A stretch of 64,000 nt of DNA from Vulcanimicrobiota bacterium (GTDB lineage Bacteria; Vulcanimicrobiota; Xenobia; Xenobiales; JADMJV01), in contig JAHBVR010000012.1 in assembly GCA_019637395.1 (NCBI GenBank), positions 62,001 through 126,000 of the forward strand, read 5' to 3'. Shown here one piece after another: positions 25,889 through 35,603 of this stretch. The notes under the pieces were generated by a model. That model had not been told where the DNA came from, did no database searches, and saw only the letters and a program-made list of their open reading frames with translations. A program made the translations under genes and the position numbers. The first letter of the stretch is position 1. Each line of letters begins with the position of its first letter.

Positions 25889-28800
25889 ATGAACTCGGCG
25901 CCTGTCAAAATCTCGAAGGCCGCCCGATTGCTAGCCGAATTGCTGGCAGTCAGCGGCCTTTCTCTTTCCAAGCCGGCCTGGAGCAATGGACTCCGATCTT
26001 ACGCACGGTTGGCCGACGCCAGCCTGCCCACTGCCGATCTCGACCCCGTTCTCCAAGAGCTGGTGGACCATGATATGGTGGCTCGCCAAAACGACCAGGC
26101 CAAACTGGTGGACCGAGTTTGCGAAGAGATTCTTCTTCAGATCCGCAAGGAAAGGCGGGCCGGACTGGTTTCCAGCGCTCTTTTCGAGCATGTTTTTCCG
26201 CTGCTGAGCAGCCCTTTTGACAAGGCTCAGGTGAACTTCCGCACCAGCCTGCTTTTCGGCACGGCCCGCTACATCAATCAGAGCTACCATCAATTTGAGG
26301 GGGCGGCCGGCAAACCACGGGAACTGGCCCAAATCGCCCGCGGCTGGCGCCACGCCGAGTCTTTTCAACAAGTGGATTCGCGCTGGCACCAGGCGCTGCT
26401 GGAAAAGTCGCTGGAATGGGCGGTGGAACGCTGCGAAGAAGCCCCCGGCGCGGTAGCCTTTTGTGAGCGCCAATCGCAACTGAACAACCAGGTTCTGCTT
26501 TACCTGGGGCTCTACTGGTTCACGCGCGGCAACGACGAGCAAACCAGACGCTTTCTGCAAGCGGCCAACCGCATCCCCAGCCTGCCGGGGCTGGTAGCTT
26601 TCGACCTCAAACGCTACGACACGGCACTGGAATGCTTCGCCCAGGCGGCCAGCCGCACCGAAAATCCGGTTCTTTACCTACCTATCACCCGCCTGGCCCG
26701 GGTTCTCTGCCTGTTGCGCCAGGGTGAGGCGGCCCAAGCTCAGGTCTGCTGCGGACCTGAGCTGCAGGGGGTCGATCCCTGGCTGCGCTGGCTGTGCGAC
26801 CAGCGCCAGGGCAAAGCGCGCCATGCCCGGCCCAGTTTCAACGCCGCCGAGGGAGCGGGAACTTCCCTCTGGCTGACGGCGGCCAGTTGCGCCCTGACGG
26901 TCAACGACCGAGAATTGCAGGGGCAATTGCGCGAAAGCGGCCAACAGTTAGCTCAGCAAGCCCATTCCCAAGGTTTTCTCTGGGTGGAACGGCAGCTGCA
27001 GCGCTTTCTGCACAAGTTCGCTCACCCTCGCGCCGAATGCTGCCCCTGGGACTGCGTGGTGCCCGAGCAGCCCTGGAAGCTACGCCTCAAACAGTTACTC
27101 GACCTGGCCCAGAAACCCCGTTTCGAGCCCGAGGAACGGATCATCTGGACGGTCCGGCCGGCGGCCGCCGGCTGGGAAGCAGTGCCCAAGCTGCAAAGCC
27201 AGGCCAAGCGCGGCGGCTGGTCCAAAGGCCGCCAACTGGAATTGTTCCGCACCCCTCCCGCCTGCGCCGATGAATACGATCTGCGCGTCTTCCGCCAGGC
27301 GCTGGCCCGCGATTTTACCTTGAGCGACGTATTCCACTCGCTGGTCGGCCATCCCCGAGTGTTCCACGAAGACACCGGCCAGCAAATCGAGATCGTGGAG
27401 GGCCGCCCCGAGTTTCAGGTCAACAAAGGCCCAAACGGATTGGCCGTGCGCATCCTGCCCAGTTGCCTGGACTCGAGCGGCCAGGTGATCGAGCTGGTCG
27501 GCCACACCACGCTAAAAGTCTATCGATTCGACCCGCTACTGCGAGAATTTAGCGAGATTCTGGGCGATGGCCTGGAAGTGCCCGAGAGCGAGCAGGCGGC
27601 TGTGCAATTGTTGCTGGATAAGCTGCCGGCTGAATTCGCCATCGCTTCCGACCTGGCCAGCGAAGCGGTCCAGGAAGTGGCCGGCGACCCCACTCTCTAC
27701 CTGCGCATCCGCCCCCTGCGTGAGGGCCTCGAATTGAACATGCTGGTCCGCCCTTTAGGCGCGGATGGACCCGAGTATCCCCCCACCCACGGGGGCCAGA
27801 GGGTACTGTTGCGCCAGCATGGGCGCCGGGTCCAGGCGGTGCGCAATCTGGAGTCGGAGAGTCTGGCCTGCCAACGGGTGTTGGAGGCCTGCCCGGGCCT
27901 GAGGCCGGAGCAGGGCACGGCCCACTGGGTCACTCCCGACTTGCCGGCCAGCCTGGAGGTTCTCGAGCAAATCGGACGCCTGCCGGCCGAGGCCCTGACG
28001 GTGGAATGGCCGGAAGGACAATCGCTGCGCATCCGCCACCGGGTGGGCGGCGAAAATCTGCGCCTGCAGGCCCAGACGCAAGGCGACTGGTTCCATGTGC
28101 AGGGACAGTTGGAACTATCGGCCGAGGAACACTGGCAACTTCAGGACTTGTTGGAGCGCATGCGCAATCAAACGGGTCGATTCATCGCCCTGGGCTCGGG
28201 CGAGTTCCTGGCTCTGACCGAAGAGTTGCGCCGCCGCCTACAAGAACTCTCCAACCTGGTCGAACCGGCCAAAGGCAAAGCCATCAAAGTTCATGGTCTG
28301 CTGATCGGGGCTCTGCAAGAAATCGCCCCCACCGAAGGTGACGAGCACTTTCAGGAACGTCTGGCGCGCCTCAACGACAGCCACTCGATCAAGCCTCCGC
28401 TCCCCAAGACTTTCCAGGCCGAGTTGCGCGCTTACCAGAGGGAAGGCTTCGAGTGGCTGAGCCAGCGGGCTCACTGGGGGGTGGGAGCCTGTCTTTCAGA
28501 CGATATGGGGCTGGGCAAAACCCTGCAAACTCTGGCTCTGTTGGTGCACCGGGCGCCGCTGGGCCCGGCCCTGGTGATTGCTCCCACCTCGGTATGTGGC
28601 AACTGGTTGGAGGAAGCGCGCCGTTTCGCCCCCACCCTGCGGGTCCACTGGCTGCTCGACGGGGAGCGCCAGAGCGTGGTGGAAAAAGCGGAAGCTTTCG
28701 ATGTCCTGCTCGTCAGCTACGGCGTGGTCGTGCGCGAACTCAAGATTTTGAGCGCGCGCACCTTCGCCACTTTGGTGGTGGACGAAGCCCAGGCCATCAA

Positions 28801-29779
28801 GAATCACGCCACCCAGCGTTTTCAAGCGGTGCTCAAGATTCCCTCCGACTTTCGAGTGGTCACCACCGGAACCCCGGTGGAAAACCGCCTGGAAGAACTG
28901 TGGGCGCTCTTCCGTTTCCTCAATCCGGGACTGTTGGGCAGCCTGGAACGTTTCCGCGAGCGCTTTATCGCTCCCATCGAAGCCGGTCAGGCACCGGCCC
29001 GCCAGCACCTCAAGAAGCTGGTCCATCCGTTCCTGTTGAGGCGCACCAAGACCCAGGTGCTGCACGAATTGCCGGCGCGCACCGATATCACGCTGGAAGT
29101 TCCGCTCAGCCCCTCCGAGCGCACCTTTTACGAGGCCTTGCGCACGCGGGCGCTGGAGAAACTCAACGGCAGCGAGGTCGAAGCCATGCAGGTGCTGGCC
29201 GAGTTGACCCGCTTGCGCCGAGCCTGCTGCCATCCCTCTCTGGTCGAGCCCAAAAAGAAGGCGGGCGAAGGTTCCAAGTTGGAAGCCGTGCGCGAATTGC
29301 TCAACGACATGCGCGAGGGAGGCCATCGCGCTCTGATCTTCAGCCAGTTCGTCGACCATCTGCAGCTTTTGCGCCAGGAACTGGACCAGCAGCAGTTGAG
29401 CTATCAGTACCTCGACGGCACCACCCCGGCCCAGGAACGCAGCCGCCGGGTGAAGGCTTTTCAGGCGGGTGATGGCGAGGTGTTCCTCATCAGTTTGCGC
29501 GCCGGTGGCTTCGGCTTGAATCTGACCGGAGCGGATTACGTGATCCACATGGATCCCTGGTGGAACCCGGCGGTCGAGGATCAAGCTTCGGACCGAGCAC
29601 ACCGCATCGGGCAGCTGCGTCCGGTCACCGTCTACCGGCTGGTAGCCAAGGACACGGTAGAGGAAAAAATCCTGGCGCTGCACCGCCAAAAGCGAGAGCT
29701 GGCTCAAGGCCTGCTGGAAGGGGCAGAGGAAGGACTGCGCCTCAGCGCCAGCGAGCTGCTGGCCTTGATGCAGGCTTGA
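25889..29779 (+). CDS. SNF2-family DNA-dependent ATPase/helicase
   Basis: 1,296 residues. The C-terminal half is a canonical SNF2/Swi2 engine: motif I in DDMGLGKTLQTLALL (about residue 871), motif Ia (LVIAPTSVCGNW), motif II DEAQAIKN (about 965), motif III (TTGTPVENRLEELW), motif V (LRAGGFGLNLTGADYV) and motif VI (QASDRAHRIGQ). The N-terminal 850 residues are mostly helical and beta modules, unlike typical bacterial SNF2 proteins, and probably bind substrate. The substrate (DNA or a nucleoprotein) is unknown. The stop is followed after 1 nt by the secreted-protein gene. Confidence 0.92.
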   Translation: MNSAPVKISKAARLLAELLAVSGLSLSKPAWSNGLRSYARLADASLPTADLDPVLQELVDHDMVARQNDQAKLVDRVCEEILLQIRKERRAGLVSSALFEHVFPLLSSPFDKAQVNFRTSLLFGTARYINQSYHQFEGAAGKPRELAQIARGWRHAESFQQVDSRWHQALLEKSLEWAVERCEEAPGAVAFCERQSQLNNQVLLYLGLYWFTRGNDEQTRRFLQAANRIPSLPGLVAFDLKRYDTALECFAQAASRTENPVLYLPITRLARVLCLLRQGEAAQAQVCCGPELQGVDPWLRWLCDQRQGKARHARPSFNAAEGAGTSLWLTAASCALTVNDRELQGQLRESGQQLAQQAHSQGFLWVERQLQRFLHKFAHPRAECCPWDCVVPEQPWKLRLKQLLDLAQKPRFEPEERIIWTVRPAAAGWEAVPKLQSQAKRGGWSKGRQLELFRTPPACADEYDLRVFRQALARDFTLSDVFHSLVGHPRVFHEDTGQQIEIVEGRPEFQVNKGPNGLAVRILPSCLDSSGQVIELVGHTTLKVYRFDPLLREFSEILGDGLEVPESEQAAVQLLLDKLPAEFAIASDLASEAVQEVAGDPTLYLRIRPLREGLELNMLVRPLGADGPEYPPTHGGQRVLLRQHGRRVQAVRNLESESLACQRVLEACPGLRPEQGTAHWVTPDLPASLEVLEQIGRLPAEALTVEWPEGQSLRIRHRVGGENLRLQAQTQGDWFHVQGQLELSAEEHWQLQDLLERMRNQTGRFIALGSGEFLALTEELRRRLQELSNLVEPAKGKAIKVHGLLIGALQEIAPTEGDEHFQERLARLNDSHSIKPPLPKTFQAELRAYQREGFEWLSQRAHWGVGACLSDDMGLGKTLQTLALLVHRAPLGPALVIAPTSVCGNWLEEARRFAPTLRVHWLLDGERQSVVEKAEAFDVLLVSYGVVVRELKILSARTFATLVVDEAQAIKNHATQRFQAVLKIPSDFRVVTTGTPVENRLEELWALFRFLNPGLLGSLERFRERFIAPIEAGQAPARQHLKKLVHPFLLRRTKTQVLHELPARTDITLEVPLSPSERTFYEALRTRALEKLNGSEVEAMQVLAELTRLRRACCHPSLVEPKKKAGEGSKLEAVRELLNDMREGGHRALIFSQFVDHLQLLRQELDQQQLSYQYLDGTTPAQERSRRVKAFQAGDGEVFLISLRAGGFGLNLTGADYVIHMDPWWNPAVEDQASDRAHRIGQLRPVTVYRLVAKDTVEEKILALHRQKRELAQGLLEGAEEGLRLSASELLALMQA

Positions 29780-29780
29780 C

Positions 29781-30209
29781 ATGCGGCTCTGCTTCCTGAT
29801 CCTGCTGGCCTCGGTGGCGCTGGCCGAAGAGCCGGCCAAGGACGACCTGAGCGAACTTTACTCCAAGTTGGGAGCGGTTTCTCCCAAGGTGGTCAAAGCC
29901 GGTTTCACGATTTTGCACGTGGAGTTTGACCGGCTCGCGCCCGGTGGCGAGTACACCCTCAAGCGCCAACTTTCGGCTCAGAACAAATACAAGCTGGTCG
30001 GCGTGGGCTCCCAAGGCATCACCGATCTGACGCTGCGCCTGATCGACTCCAAGGGCAAGGTTGAAGCCAACGATCCCCGCCCCGACAGCGTGGCCATCGT
30101 GAACCTGGTGCCTAAGATCAGCGGGATGTTCACCATTAAGCTGGGAGCCCGCCGAATCACCGGCAACCAACCTTACTTCTTCTGCCTGATCGCCAGTAAG
30201 CCCAAGTAG
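29781..30209 (+). CDS. Secreted hypothetical protein
   Basis: 142 residues. Signal peptide MRLCFLILLASVALA, with cleavage probably after ALA. The mature 125 residues are beta-rich with a helical start (DDLSELYSKLGAVS); no cysteine pairs or enzymatic motif. It begins 1 nt after the SNF2 gene stop, so it is co-transcribed. The function is unknown. Confidence 0.75.
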   Translation: MRLCFLILLASVALAEEPAKDDLSELYSKLGAVSPKVVKAGFTILHVEFDRLAPGGEYTLKRQLSAQNKYKLVGVGSQGITDLTLRLIDSKGKVEANDPRPDSVAIVNLVPKISGMFTIKLGARRITGNQPYFFCLIASKPK

Positions 30210-30263
30210 ACGAGTCAGGGTGCGAAACAGAAATAAAATTCTCGACCCTGGAGCAGGCAATAT

Positions 30264-30341
30264 ATGAACGAAGACATTCACAACTGTTACGAAAAGTTCA
30301 ACCTTTCCGAGGCCATTTCATTAACGTCTACAAGCAGCTGA
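30264..30341 (+). CDS. Possible 25-residue small ORF
   Basis: ATG at 30264 is preceded by GGAGCAGG at a 6-nt spacing and the frame ends in TGA at 30341: MNEDIHNCYEKF then NLSEAISLTSTSS. It lies in the 177-bp gap between the secreted protein and the next gene. A leader peptide is possible, but there is no attenuator hairpin in view, so support is weak. Confidence 0.2.
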   Translation: MNEDIHNCYEKFNLSEAISLTSTSS

Positions 30342-30386
30342 GTATCCTCTGAATATACCCCCACAGGGGACGGCTTGGAGGGAATT

Positions 30387-31613
30387 ATGGCGCTCAGCCT
30401 CGGATCAATGGGAAACTTCTTTAGTCGCGCAATGGACTTCTCGAGTCCCTCCAGAGCTGCCGGCCCGAGCCTGACCGCCGGACAACCTGTTGGAAACTAT
30501 GACGGTGCCAATTTCTCCGCCGAGATGTTGGATGGGATGCAAAACCTCCTGGTTGATTCGATCGCTCAGACCGTTCAACAGATTCAGTTGGCCCAAAGCT
30601 TCGGTGCCGATGCCTCCACCTCGTTGCAGCAACTGCAGCAAGAGTACCAGGCGGCCCAGATGCAGGGAGTGGCCTTGCCGCCGGAACTGCAGCAGGCGGT
30701 CGAACAGATTCTGAGCCAGGCCGGCTTGCTGCCCGGGATGGGCCAGGACGGCCTCACCCCCGGAGCGGGCGAGGGGGCAGGCAGCGGTGCTCCGGGCGGC
30801 ACCGGCAGCAGCAGCGGCGGGGGTGGCTCTCCGCAGGCCGCCGCGGACGGCGGCGGTCAAGCGGCCGCCACCCAGAACGACGCTCCCGGGGCCGGCCCGG
30901 AGCAAACCTGGAAGCTGGCCGGGCTGTTCGACCAGGCCATGGCCAACGAACCGGCCGATTTCCGCAACCCCGAAGCCTGGGCCCAGGGGGATACGGCCGG
31001 TAACTGTTCGTCAGTGGCCGTGATCAAGGCCGCCACCGCCGAAAGTGGCAACGCCATCTTCCAGAGCGTGCAGAAAACCGAGGAGGGCTACCTGGTCACC
31101 ACTCAGGACGGCCGCACCGTCAAGCTCAGCCAGGCGGAACTGGCCGCCGCCGAAAAGACGGCCGACTTCGAAGGGCCCGATAGCGCCTCCAAAGCCCAGG
31201 CGGTGATGGCCGCTGGCGTCATGGCCAAGAACTACCAGGCTGAACACCCGAACCTGACCTACCAGCAGGCCCTGAACGCCACCAACGGAGTGGTTGACCC
31301 GGTCTCCAATCCCAAGGGCGAAGGCCGCTTCCCTGAGCAGGCCGCCCACGACCTGGGCATTCCTTTTACGCGCACCAGCGTGCAGACGGCCGTCAATGAC
31401 GTCAGAGCCGGCCGGGGCAGCGAAGCCGCCATCATCTACAACGACCGCCACGCCGAAGTGGTCACCGGCAACCGCCAGGGAGGCGCCAGAGTCGACGACT
31501 ACGGTCGCAGCACCAACAGCAACGGCCAGATCAGCAAGAACGGCCAGACCAGCCAGGCCACCACCGGCATCGAACTCCACAGCAAACCCAAGCCCGCCCC
31601 CAAAGCCGCCTGA
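30387..31613 (+). CDS. Protein with Gln/Gly-rich linker and cysteine-peptidase-like C-terminal domain
   Basis: 408 residues from the ATG at 30387, with GGAGG at a 4-nt spacing; the upstream in-frame start has no site. N-terminal 90 residues are helical (TVQQIQLAQSFGAD). A Gly/Ser/Ala hinge (GTGSSSGGGGSPQ) leads to the C-terminal domain of about 230 residues, with GDTAGNCSSVAVIKAAT (C207) and IIYNDRHAEVVTG (H355). The Cys-plus-helix and the His-before-strand pattern resembles the papain-like or calpain-like fold, but this is inference from spacing only. There is no signal peptide. It lies between the two SNF2 genes and ends at a terminator. Confidence 0.65.
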   Translation: MALSLGSMGNFFSRAMDFSSPSRAAGPSLTAGQPVGNYDGANFSAEMLDGMQNLLVDSIAQTVQQIQLAQSFGADASTSLQQLQQEYQAAQMQGVALPPELQQAVEQILSQAGLLPGMGQDGLTPGAGEGAGSGAPGGTGSSSGGGGSPQAAADGGGQAAATQNDAPGAGPEQTWKLAGLFDQAMANEPADFRNPEAWAQGDTAGNCSSVAVIKAATAESGNAIFQSVQKTEEGYLVTTQDGRTVKLSQAELAAAEKTADFEGPDSASKAQAVMAAGVMAKNYQAEHPNLTYQQALNATNGVVDPVSNPKGEGRFPEQAAHDLGIPFTRTSVQTAVNDVRAGRGSEAAIIYNDRHAEVVTGNRQGGARVDDYGRSTNSNGQISKNGQTSQATTGIELHSKPKPAPKAA

Positions 31614-31635
31614 CCCGGCGGGAAGGCCCTCCGGG
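31614..31635 (+). terminator. Intrinsic terminator-like hairpin
   Basis: CCCGG-C-GGG-AAGG-CCC-T-CCGGG forms an 8-pair stem with one mismatch and a tetraloop, immediately after the stop at 31613. It is followed by CTTGTCTGTT, a weak U-tract. The next gene starts at 31659. Confidence 0.6.
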
Positions 31636-31658
31636 CTTGTCTGTTGCATAGAAACTAG

Positions 31659-34600
31659 ATGAGCTCAAAGAAGGCCTCGGGGGGAGTGGCGGAGACTTCC
31701 ACGCCCCGGGCGCGTTACAAAGCGTTGGGCTCCATGATCCATGGGCTGTTGGAGCGATTGGGGGAGCACACTCGAGTGCTTTCTCAGCTCAAGAGCGCTC
31801 ACTGCAATCCCAAGAGCGTTTACTGGGAGCTGCCCGCTTTTGTAGCCCCCTTGTTGGGCCAGCTGGCCCTCGAGTTAAAGGCGGCCACCGAGGAGTTGGG
31901 GGGCTGGCTCTTCGTGGAGGAACTCTCCAGAGCCATCACCTGTGAAAAGAACGTGGTGGGCAACCTGATTCGGCTGGCTTCGCTGCTGCAAGCCTTCGGC
32001 TGTCGGTTGGCCGAGGGCAAGCTCATCTGCACCGACGCCTCTCGCCAGCAACTCCTGGAACATCTGCGGCTGAGCGGGCGCGTACCCGGGCCACTCAGCC
32101 AGTTGCAGGCCGATTGCCAGGAATTTTTCGGCCGTTCTGTGGACGAAAAGACGCTGGCCTCGCTGATCGGACAGACGCTCTCGCCGGGCGTGGTGGCCGA
32201 GGTGGACAAGAAGTTGGTCGTTTTCAGCCTGGATCGACCTCCCTCGTGCCGGGATCTTTTGCTGGGCTGCCTGCGTCTCTGGAGAGGCCCCCTGAATTTG
32301 CGCGAGTTATTGAGCAAACTCAAGAAACTGGAAGTCTTTCAGGCCACCGCCTTGGAACTCGAAATGGAGGTCCACGGCCTCAAAGCTGAAGGCAAAGTCG
32401 GCGAGCGAGAAGGGATGTTTTTTCTGAGCGACAGCCGGCCCGGCCGCCTCGATCAGCTCGACCCGGCCGAGGTAGCCGATCTGGTTTTCCAGACGCTCTT
32501 TGAAATCGCCACCGCCGACGGAGTGGTGCGCTCGGAAGAAATGTCCCTGATCGGCAACTTGCTGGCGGTGGAATTCGAGTTGCCCGCCGATGTGCGCGAG
32601 CCTTTCGAAACCCTGCTGGGTTTGGCCGTGCATCGCTCCCTGGACCATCAGCAACTGGGCCAACCTCTTTCAGCCCAAAAAGTGGCCGGCTTCCCCCAAG
32701 AATTGCGCGACCGGGTCTTCCGTGGAGCGGTGGCGGTGGCCTTTGTCGACCTCGAGATCCACGACCACGAACGCCAGGCCCTGGAAGGGGTGGCCCGGCG
32801 GCTGAGCACCTCGCTACCCGTGCCAGCCGTGGTCGAGCGCTTTGCCGAGATGTGCCGCCCTCCCTACGTCGACTATGCCTACTTCGGCATTTTGCCCGAC
32901 CGTTACGACCCCGACCGATTGCATGAAAAATTCCTGGCCCTGCATCAGCACTACCTGGAGAAACTGGCCGGAGAGGATCAGCCGCCAGCCCAGGAAATCC
33001 GGCGCCTGCAACGGCTGCTCGGTGAATTCTACCGGCAACTCCCCTCTCAGCCCGCTCCCTGGTTGGTTGGCCTGGATCTGGAGAAGCCGGCCCTGCCTGC
33101 GCATAGCCTCTTGCCCCTCCATTGTTTCCTGCGCGTGGGGCGCTGCGATGGTCCCCTCAGCGAGAGGGAAGCCCGGGTTATTTCGCGATTGGTGCGTGGC
33201 AGTTTGGATAACCTGCAGGATCGCGCCCTATGGAATCTACAAACCCGCCCGCTGGCCAACCTGCAGCTGCCTGCTCCCGAGCTGGACGCGACCAGTTCGA
33301 GGCTGCGCATGCTCAGCTTCAGTCTGGTGGTGGCGCTCTGCGACGGGCCTCTCAACGTGGAAAAGTCGCGCGAACTGCTCTCTTTGGCCAGCGACCTGGG
33401 GGTCTCGGAGCGCAGCTTTCAGGTACTGCACCAACTGGAACAGGCCGCCCGGCGACATCTTCAGGAGGATCCAGCCCTGGAGCAACTGGAGCGTTTGGAA
33501 CTGGCTCTGGCCGAAGCCGAGCAACTGCCTGTGGACTCAAGCGCAGGCGCAACGGCCAGGGCCACGCCGCTGGTGTTGCCGGAATTGGAGCCGGGAGGTC
33601 ATCCTTATCTGGTGGTGATCCGCCCCTCAGGGCGGCACAATTTCATCGTCCACCTGCGGGTGCGCTCCGAACTCAACGACGTCCCCTTTCTCCAGGAGCA
33701 ATTGAACGCGGCCATCCAGGCCCGGCCCTGGTTACGCGACCAGTGCGGTGGGCGCAGCTGGTTTCTCTGCAAGGGGGTGAGCAACTGCCTGCGCCTGCTC
33801 CATGAAGTGAAAGACAGTCCCTTTGAAGTGCAGTGGCCCCACGGCCAGCCCTTCCAGGTTTTGGGCAAAGCCGGACTGCATAACCTGCGAGCCACCATCG
33901 GCCAAAAACAAGGCTGGTTCGAAATCGGCGGCAAACTACAGTTAGGTCAGGGACACCAGATCGGCTTGCTGGACTTGCTCGAGCGGGTGCGTCACCATCC
34001 CGACGCCATCGCCGTGGCTCCCGATACCTTCGTGCAGATCGACGACGCCTTGCGCGGGCAGTTAGAAACGCTGAACTCGCTCTTACCCGAGGACATGAAC
34101 GCCGGTACCATCGACCCTTTGCGGGCTCGCCTGGTGGCCGGTCAGGTACATTTTTTCGAGGACCAGACCAACAATCACGAGTTCTCCCGCCTGGCCGCCC
34201 TGATCGAGGAGGCCGGCGAAATTCGCCCCGACCTCCCCGCCGAGCTCTGGGAACGCCTGCGTGACTATCAAAAAGAAGGCGTGGAGTGGATGCTGCGCAC
34301 TCTCCACGCCGGTCTGGGCGCCTGTTTGGCCGACGACATGGGCCTGGGCAAGACCTTGCAAACCCTTTGCGTCCTCTATCACCGACGCGCTCAGGGCCTC
34401 AGCCTGGTGGTGGCGCCTACTTCCGTTACCTATAACTGGAAAGAGCAGGCGCAGCGTTTTTTACCCGACCTGCGCGTCATGCTCTACGAGGGGCCGGGCC
34501 CGGTCCGCCATCTGGCGGCGGAGAAGCTGGACGAGTTTGAAGTCATCGTGGTCAGTTACGGCATTTTTCACAAGGATCACGCGTTGCTGGGCCAGCGAGA

Positions 34601-35603
34601 GTGGAACTGCCTGGTGCTGGACGAAGCTCAGAAAATCAAAAATCCTACCTCGGCCACGGCCCGGAGCGCCTTCCAAATGCATGCGCGCGCCCGCCTGGCC
34701 ACGACCGGCACGCCCATCGAAAACCATCTGCTGGAACTGTGGAGTCTGATGAACTTCCTCAATCCCGGCTTGCTCGGCTCGCAAAACAGCTTTCGCCAGA
34801 CCTACCTGAGCCGGAACGAAGAGGGAGCGGAGAACGAGCGGCTGGTCCGGCTGCGCTCGCAAGTGGCCCACTTTATCCTGCGCCGGCGCAAGCAAATGGT
34901 GGCCCCGCAACTGCCGGCCAAGTTGGAAACAGTGCACCGTATCGACCTTTCCAGCCAGGAGCGCGAATTCTATAACCAGATCCGCCGTGGCGCGCTGCAA
35001 ATGCAAAAAGAAGATCGAATCAGCCTGCTGACGGCGCTCACGCGCCTGCGCCAGGCCTGTTGTGATCCGGCGCTGGTGGATGAGCAATGGATGGCGGCCA
35101 GCTCCAAGATCGTGACGGCCGTGGAGATGCTGGCGGAAGTCAGCGCTGAGGGCCACCAAATCCTGGTTTTCAGCCAGTTCGTGAGCCTGCTCAAGCGCCT
35201 GGCCCGCCAGTTGGACGAAGAAGGCCTGCCCTACCGAACTCTTTACGGCTCCACGGTGGTGGAAGAACGGCGCGCCCTGGTGGAGGATTTCCAGCAGGGC
35301 AACTTCCGTATCTTCCTGATCAGCCTGAAAGCTGGCGGCACCGGGCTGACACTGACCCGAGCCGACTACGTGTTGCACCTGGACCCCTGGTGGAATCCGG
35401 CTGTTGAGGATCAAGCCACGGACCGTGCCCATCGCATCGGCCAGACCCAGACGGTCAACGTCTACCGTCTGATCGCCCGCGAAACCGTCGAGGAAAAAGT
35501 GCTGGAATTGCACCAGAGCAAACGCGAGTTAGCCGAAGCAGTGCTGGCTCAGGACGGCTCTCCCAGCGTGCTCAGCCTCGAGGACCTGAAAGCTCTACTC
35601 TAG
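31659..35603 (+). CDS. SNF2-family ATPase with N-terminal TerB-like modules
   Basis: 1,314 residues. The C-terminal 450 residues are a SNF2 engine: LADDMGLGKTLQTLCVL (about residue 890), VVAPTSVTYNW, DEAQKIKN (about 987), TTGTPIENHLLELW, LKAGGTGLTLTRADYV and QATDRAHRIGQT. The N-terminus differs from the first SNF2 protein. Residues of about 273-400 (LFEIATADGVVRSEEMSLIG, AFVDLEIHDHERQALEGVA) and about 490-600 (LRVGRCDGPLSEREARVISR, ALCDGPLNVEKSRELLSLA) have the D-G-x-x-x-x-x-E helix pattern of TerB/tellurite-resistance-like domains. Its last 32 bp overlap the convergent HPt gene. Role inferred: nucleic-acid remodelling linked to a metal-sensing or stress module. Confidence 0.9.
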   Translation: MSSKKASGGVAETSTPRARYKALGSMIHGLLERLGEHTRVLSQLKSAHCNPKSVYWELPAFVAPLLGQLALELKAATEELGGWLFVEELSRAITCEKNVVGNLIRLASLLQAFGCRLAEGKLICTDASRQQLLEHLRLSGRVPGPLSQLQADCQEFFGRSVDEKTLASLIGQTLSPGVVAEVDKKLVVFSLDRPPSCRDLLLGCLRLWRGPLNLRELLSKLKKLEVFQATALELEMEVHGLKAEGKVGEREGMFFLSDSRPGRLDQLDPAEVADLVFQTLFEIATADGVVRSEEMSLIGNLLAVEFELPADVREPFETLLGLAVHRSLDHQQLGQPLSAQKVAGFPQELRDRVFRGAVAVAFVDLEIHDHERQALEGVARRLSTSLPVPAVVERFAEMCRPPYVDYAYFGILPDRYDPDRLHEKFLALHQHYLEKLAGEDQPPAQEIRRLQRLLGEFYRQLPSQPAPWLVGLDLEKPALPAHSLLPLHCFLRVGRCDGPLSEREARVISRLVRGSLDNLQDRALWNLQTRPLANLQLPAPELDATSSRLRMLSFSLVVALCDGPLNVEKSRELLSLASDLGVSERSFQVLHQLEQAARRHLQEDPALEQLERLELALAEAEQLPVDSSAGATARATPLVLPELEPGGHPYLVVIRPSGRHNFIVHLRVRSELNDVPFLQEQLNAAIQARPWLRDQCGGRSWFLCKGVSNCLRLLHEVKDSPFEVQWPHGQPFQVLGKAGLHNLRATIGQKQGWFEIGGKLQLGQGHQIGLLDLLERVRHHPDAIAVAPDTFVQIDDALRGQLETLNSLLPEDMNAGTIDPLRARLVAGQVHFFEDQTNNHEFSRLAALIEEAGEIRPDLPAELWERLRDYQKEGVEWMLRTLHAGLGACLADDMGLGKTLQTLCVLYHRRAQGLSLVVAPTSVTYNWKEQAQRFLPDLRVMLYEGPGPVRHLAAEKLDEFEVIVVSYGIFHKDHALLGQREWNCLVLDEAQKIKNPTSATARSAFQMHARARLATTGTPIENHLLELWSLMNFLNPGLLGSQNSFRQTYLSRNEEGAENERLVRLRSQVAHFILRRRKQMVAPQLPAKLETVHRIDLSSQEREFYNQIRRGALQMQKEDRISLLTALTRLRQACCDPALVDEQWMAASSKIVTAVEMLAEVSAEGHQILVFSQFVSLLKRLARQLDEEGLPYRTLYGSTVVEERRALVEDFQQGNFRIFLISLKAGGTGLTLTRADYVLHLDPWWNPAVEDQATDRAHRIGQTQTVNVYRLIARETVEEKVLELHQSKRELAEAVLAQDGSPSVLSLEDLKALL

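Noticed and set aside
25889-35603. DISARM or another named defence system based on SNF2 helicases
   Set aside because: No methyltransferase, DrmA/B, nuclease or phospholipase genes accompany the two SNF2 proteins.
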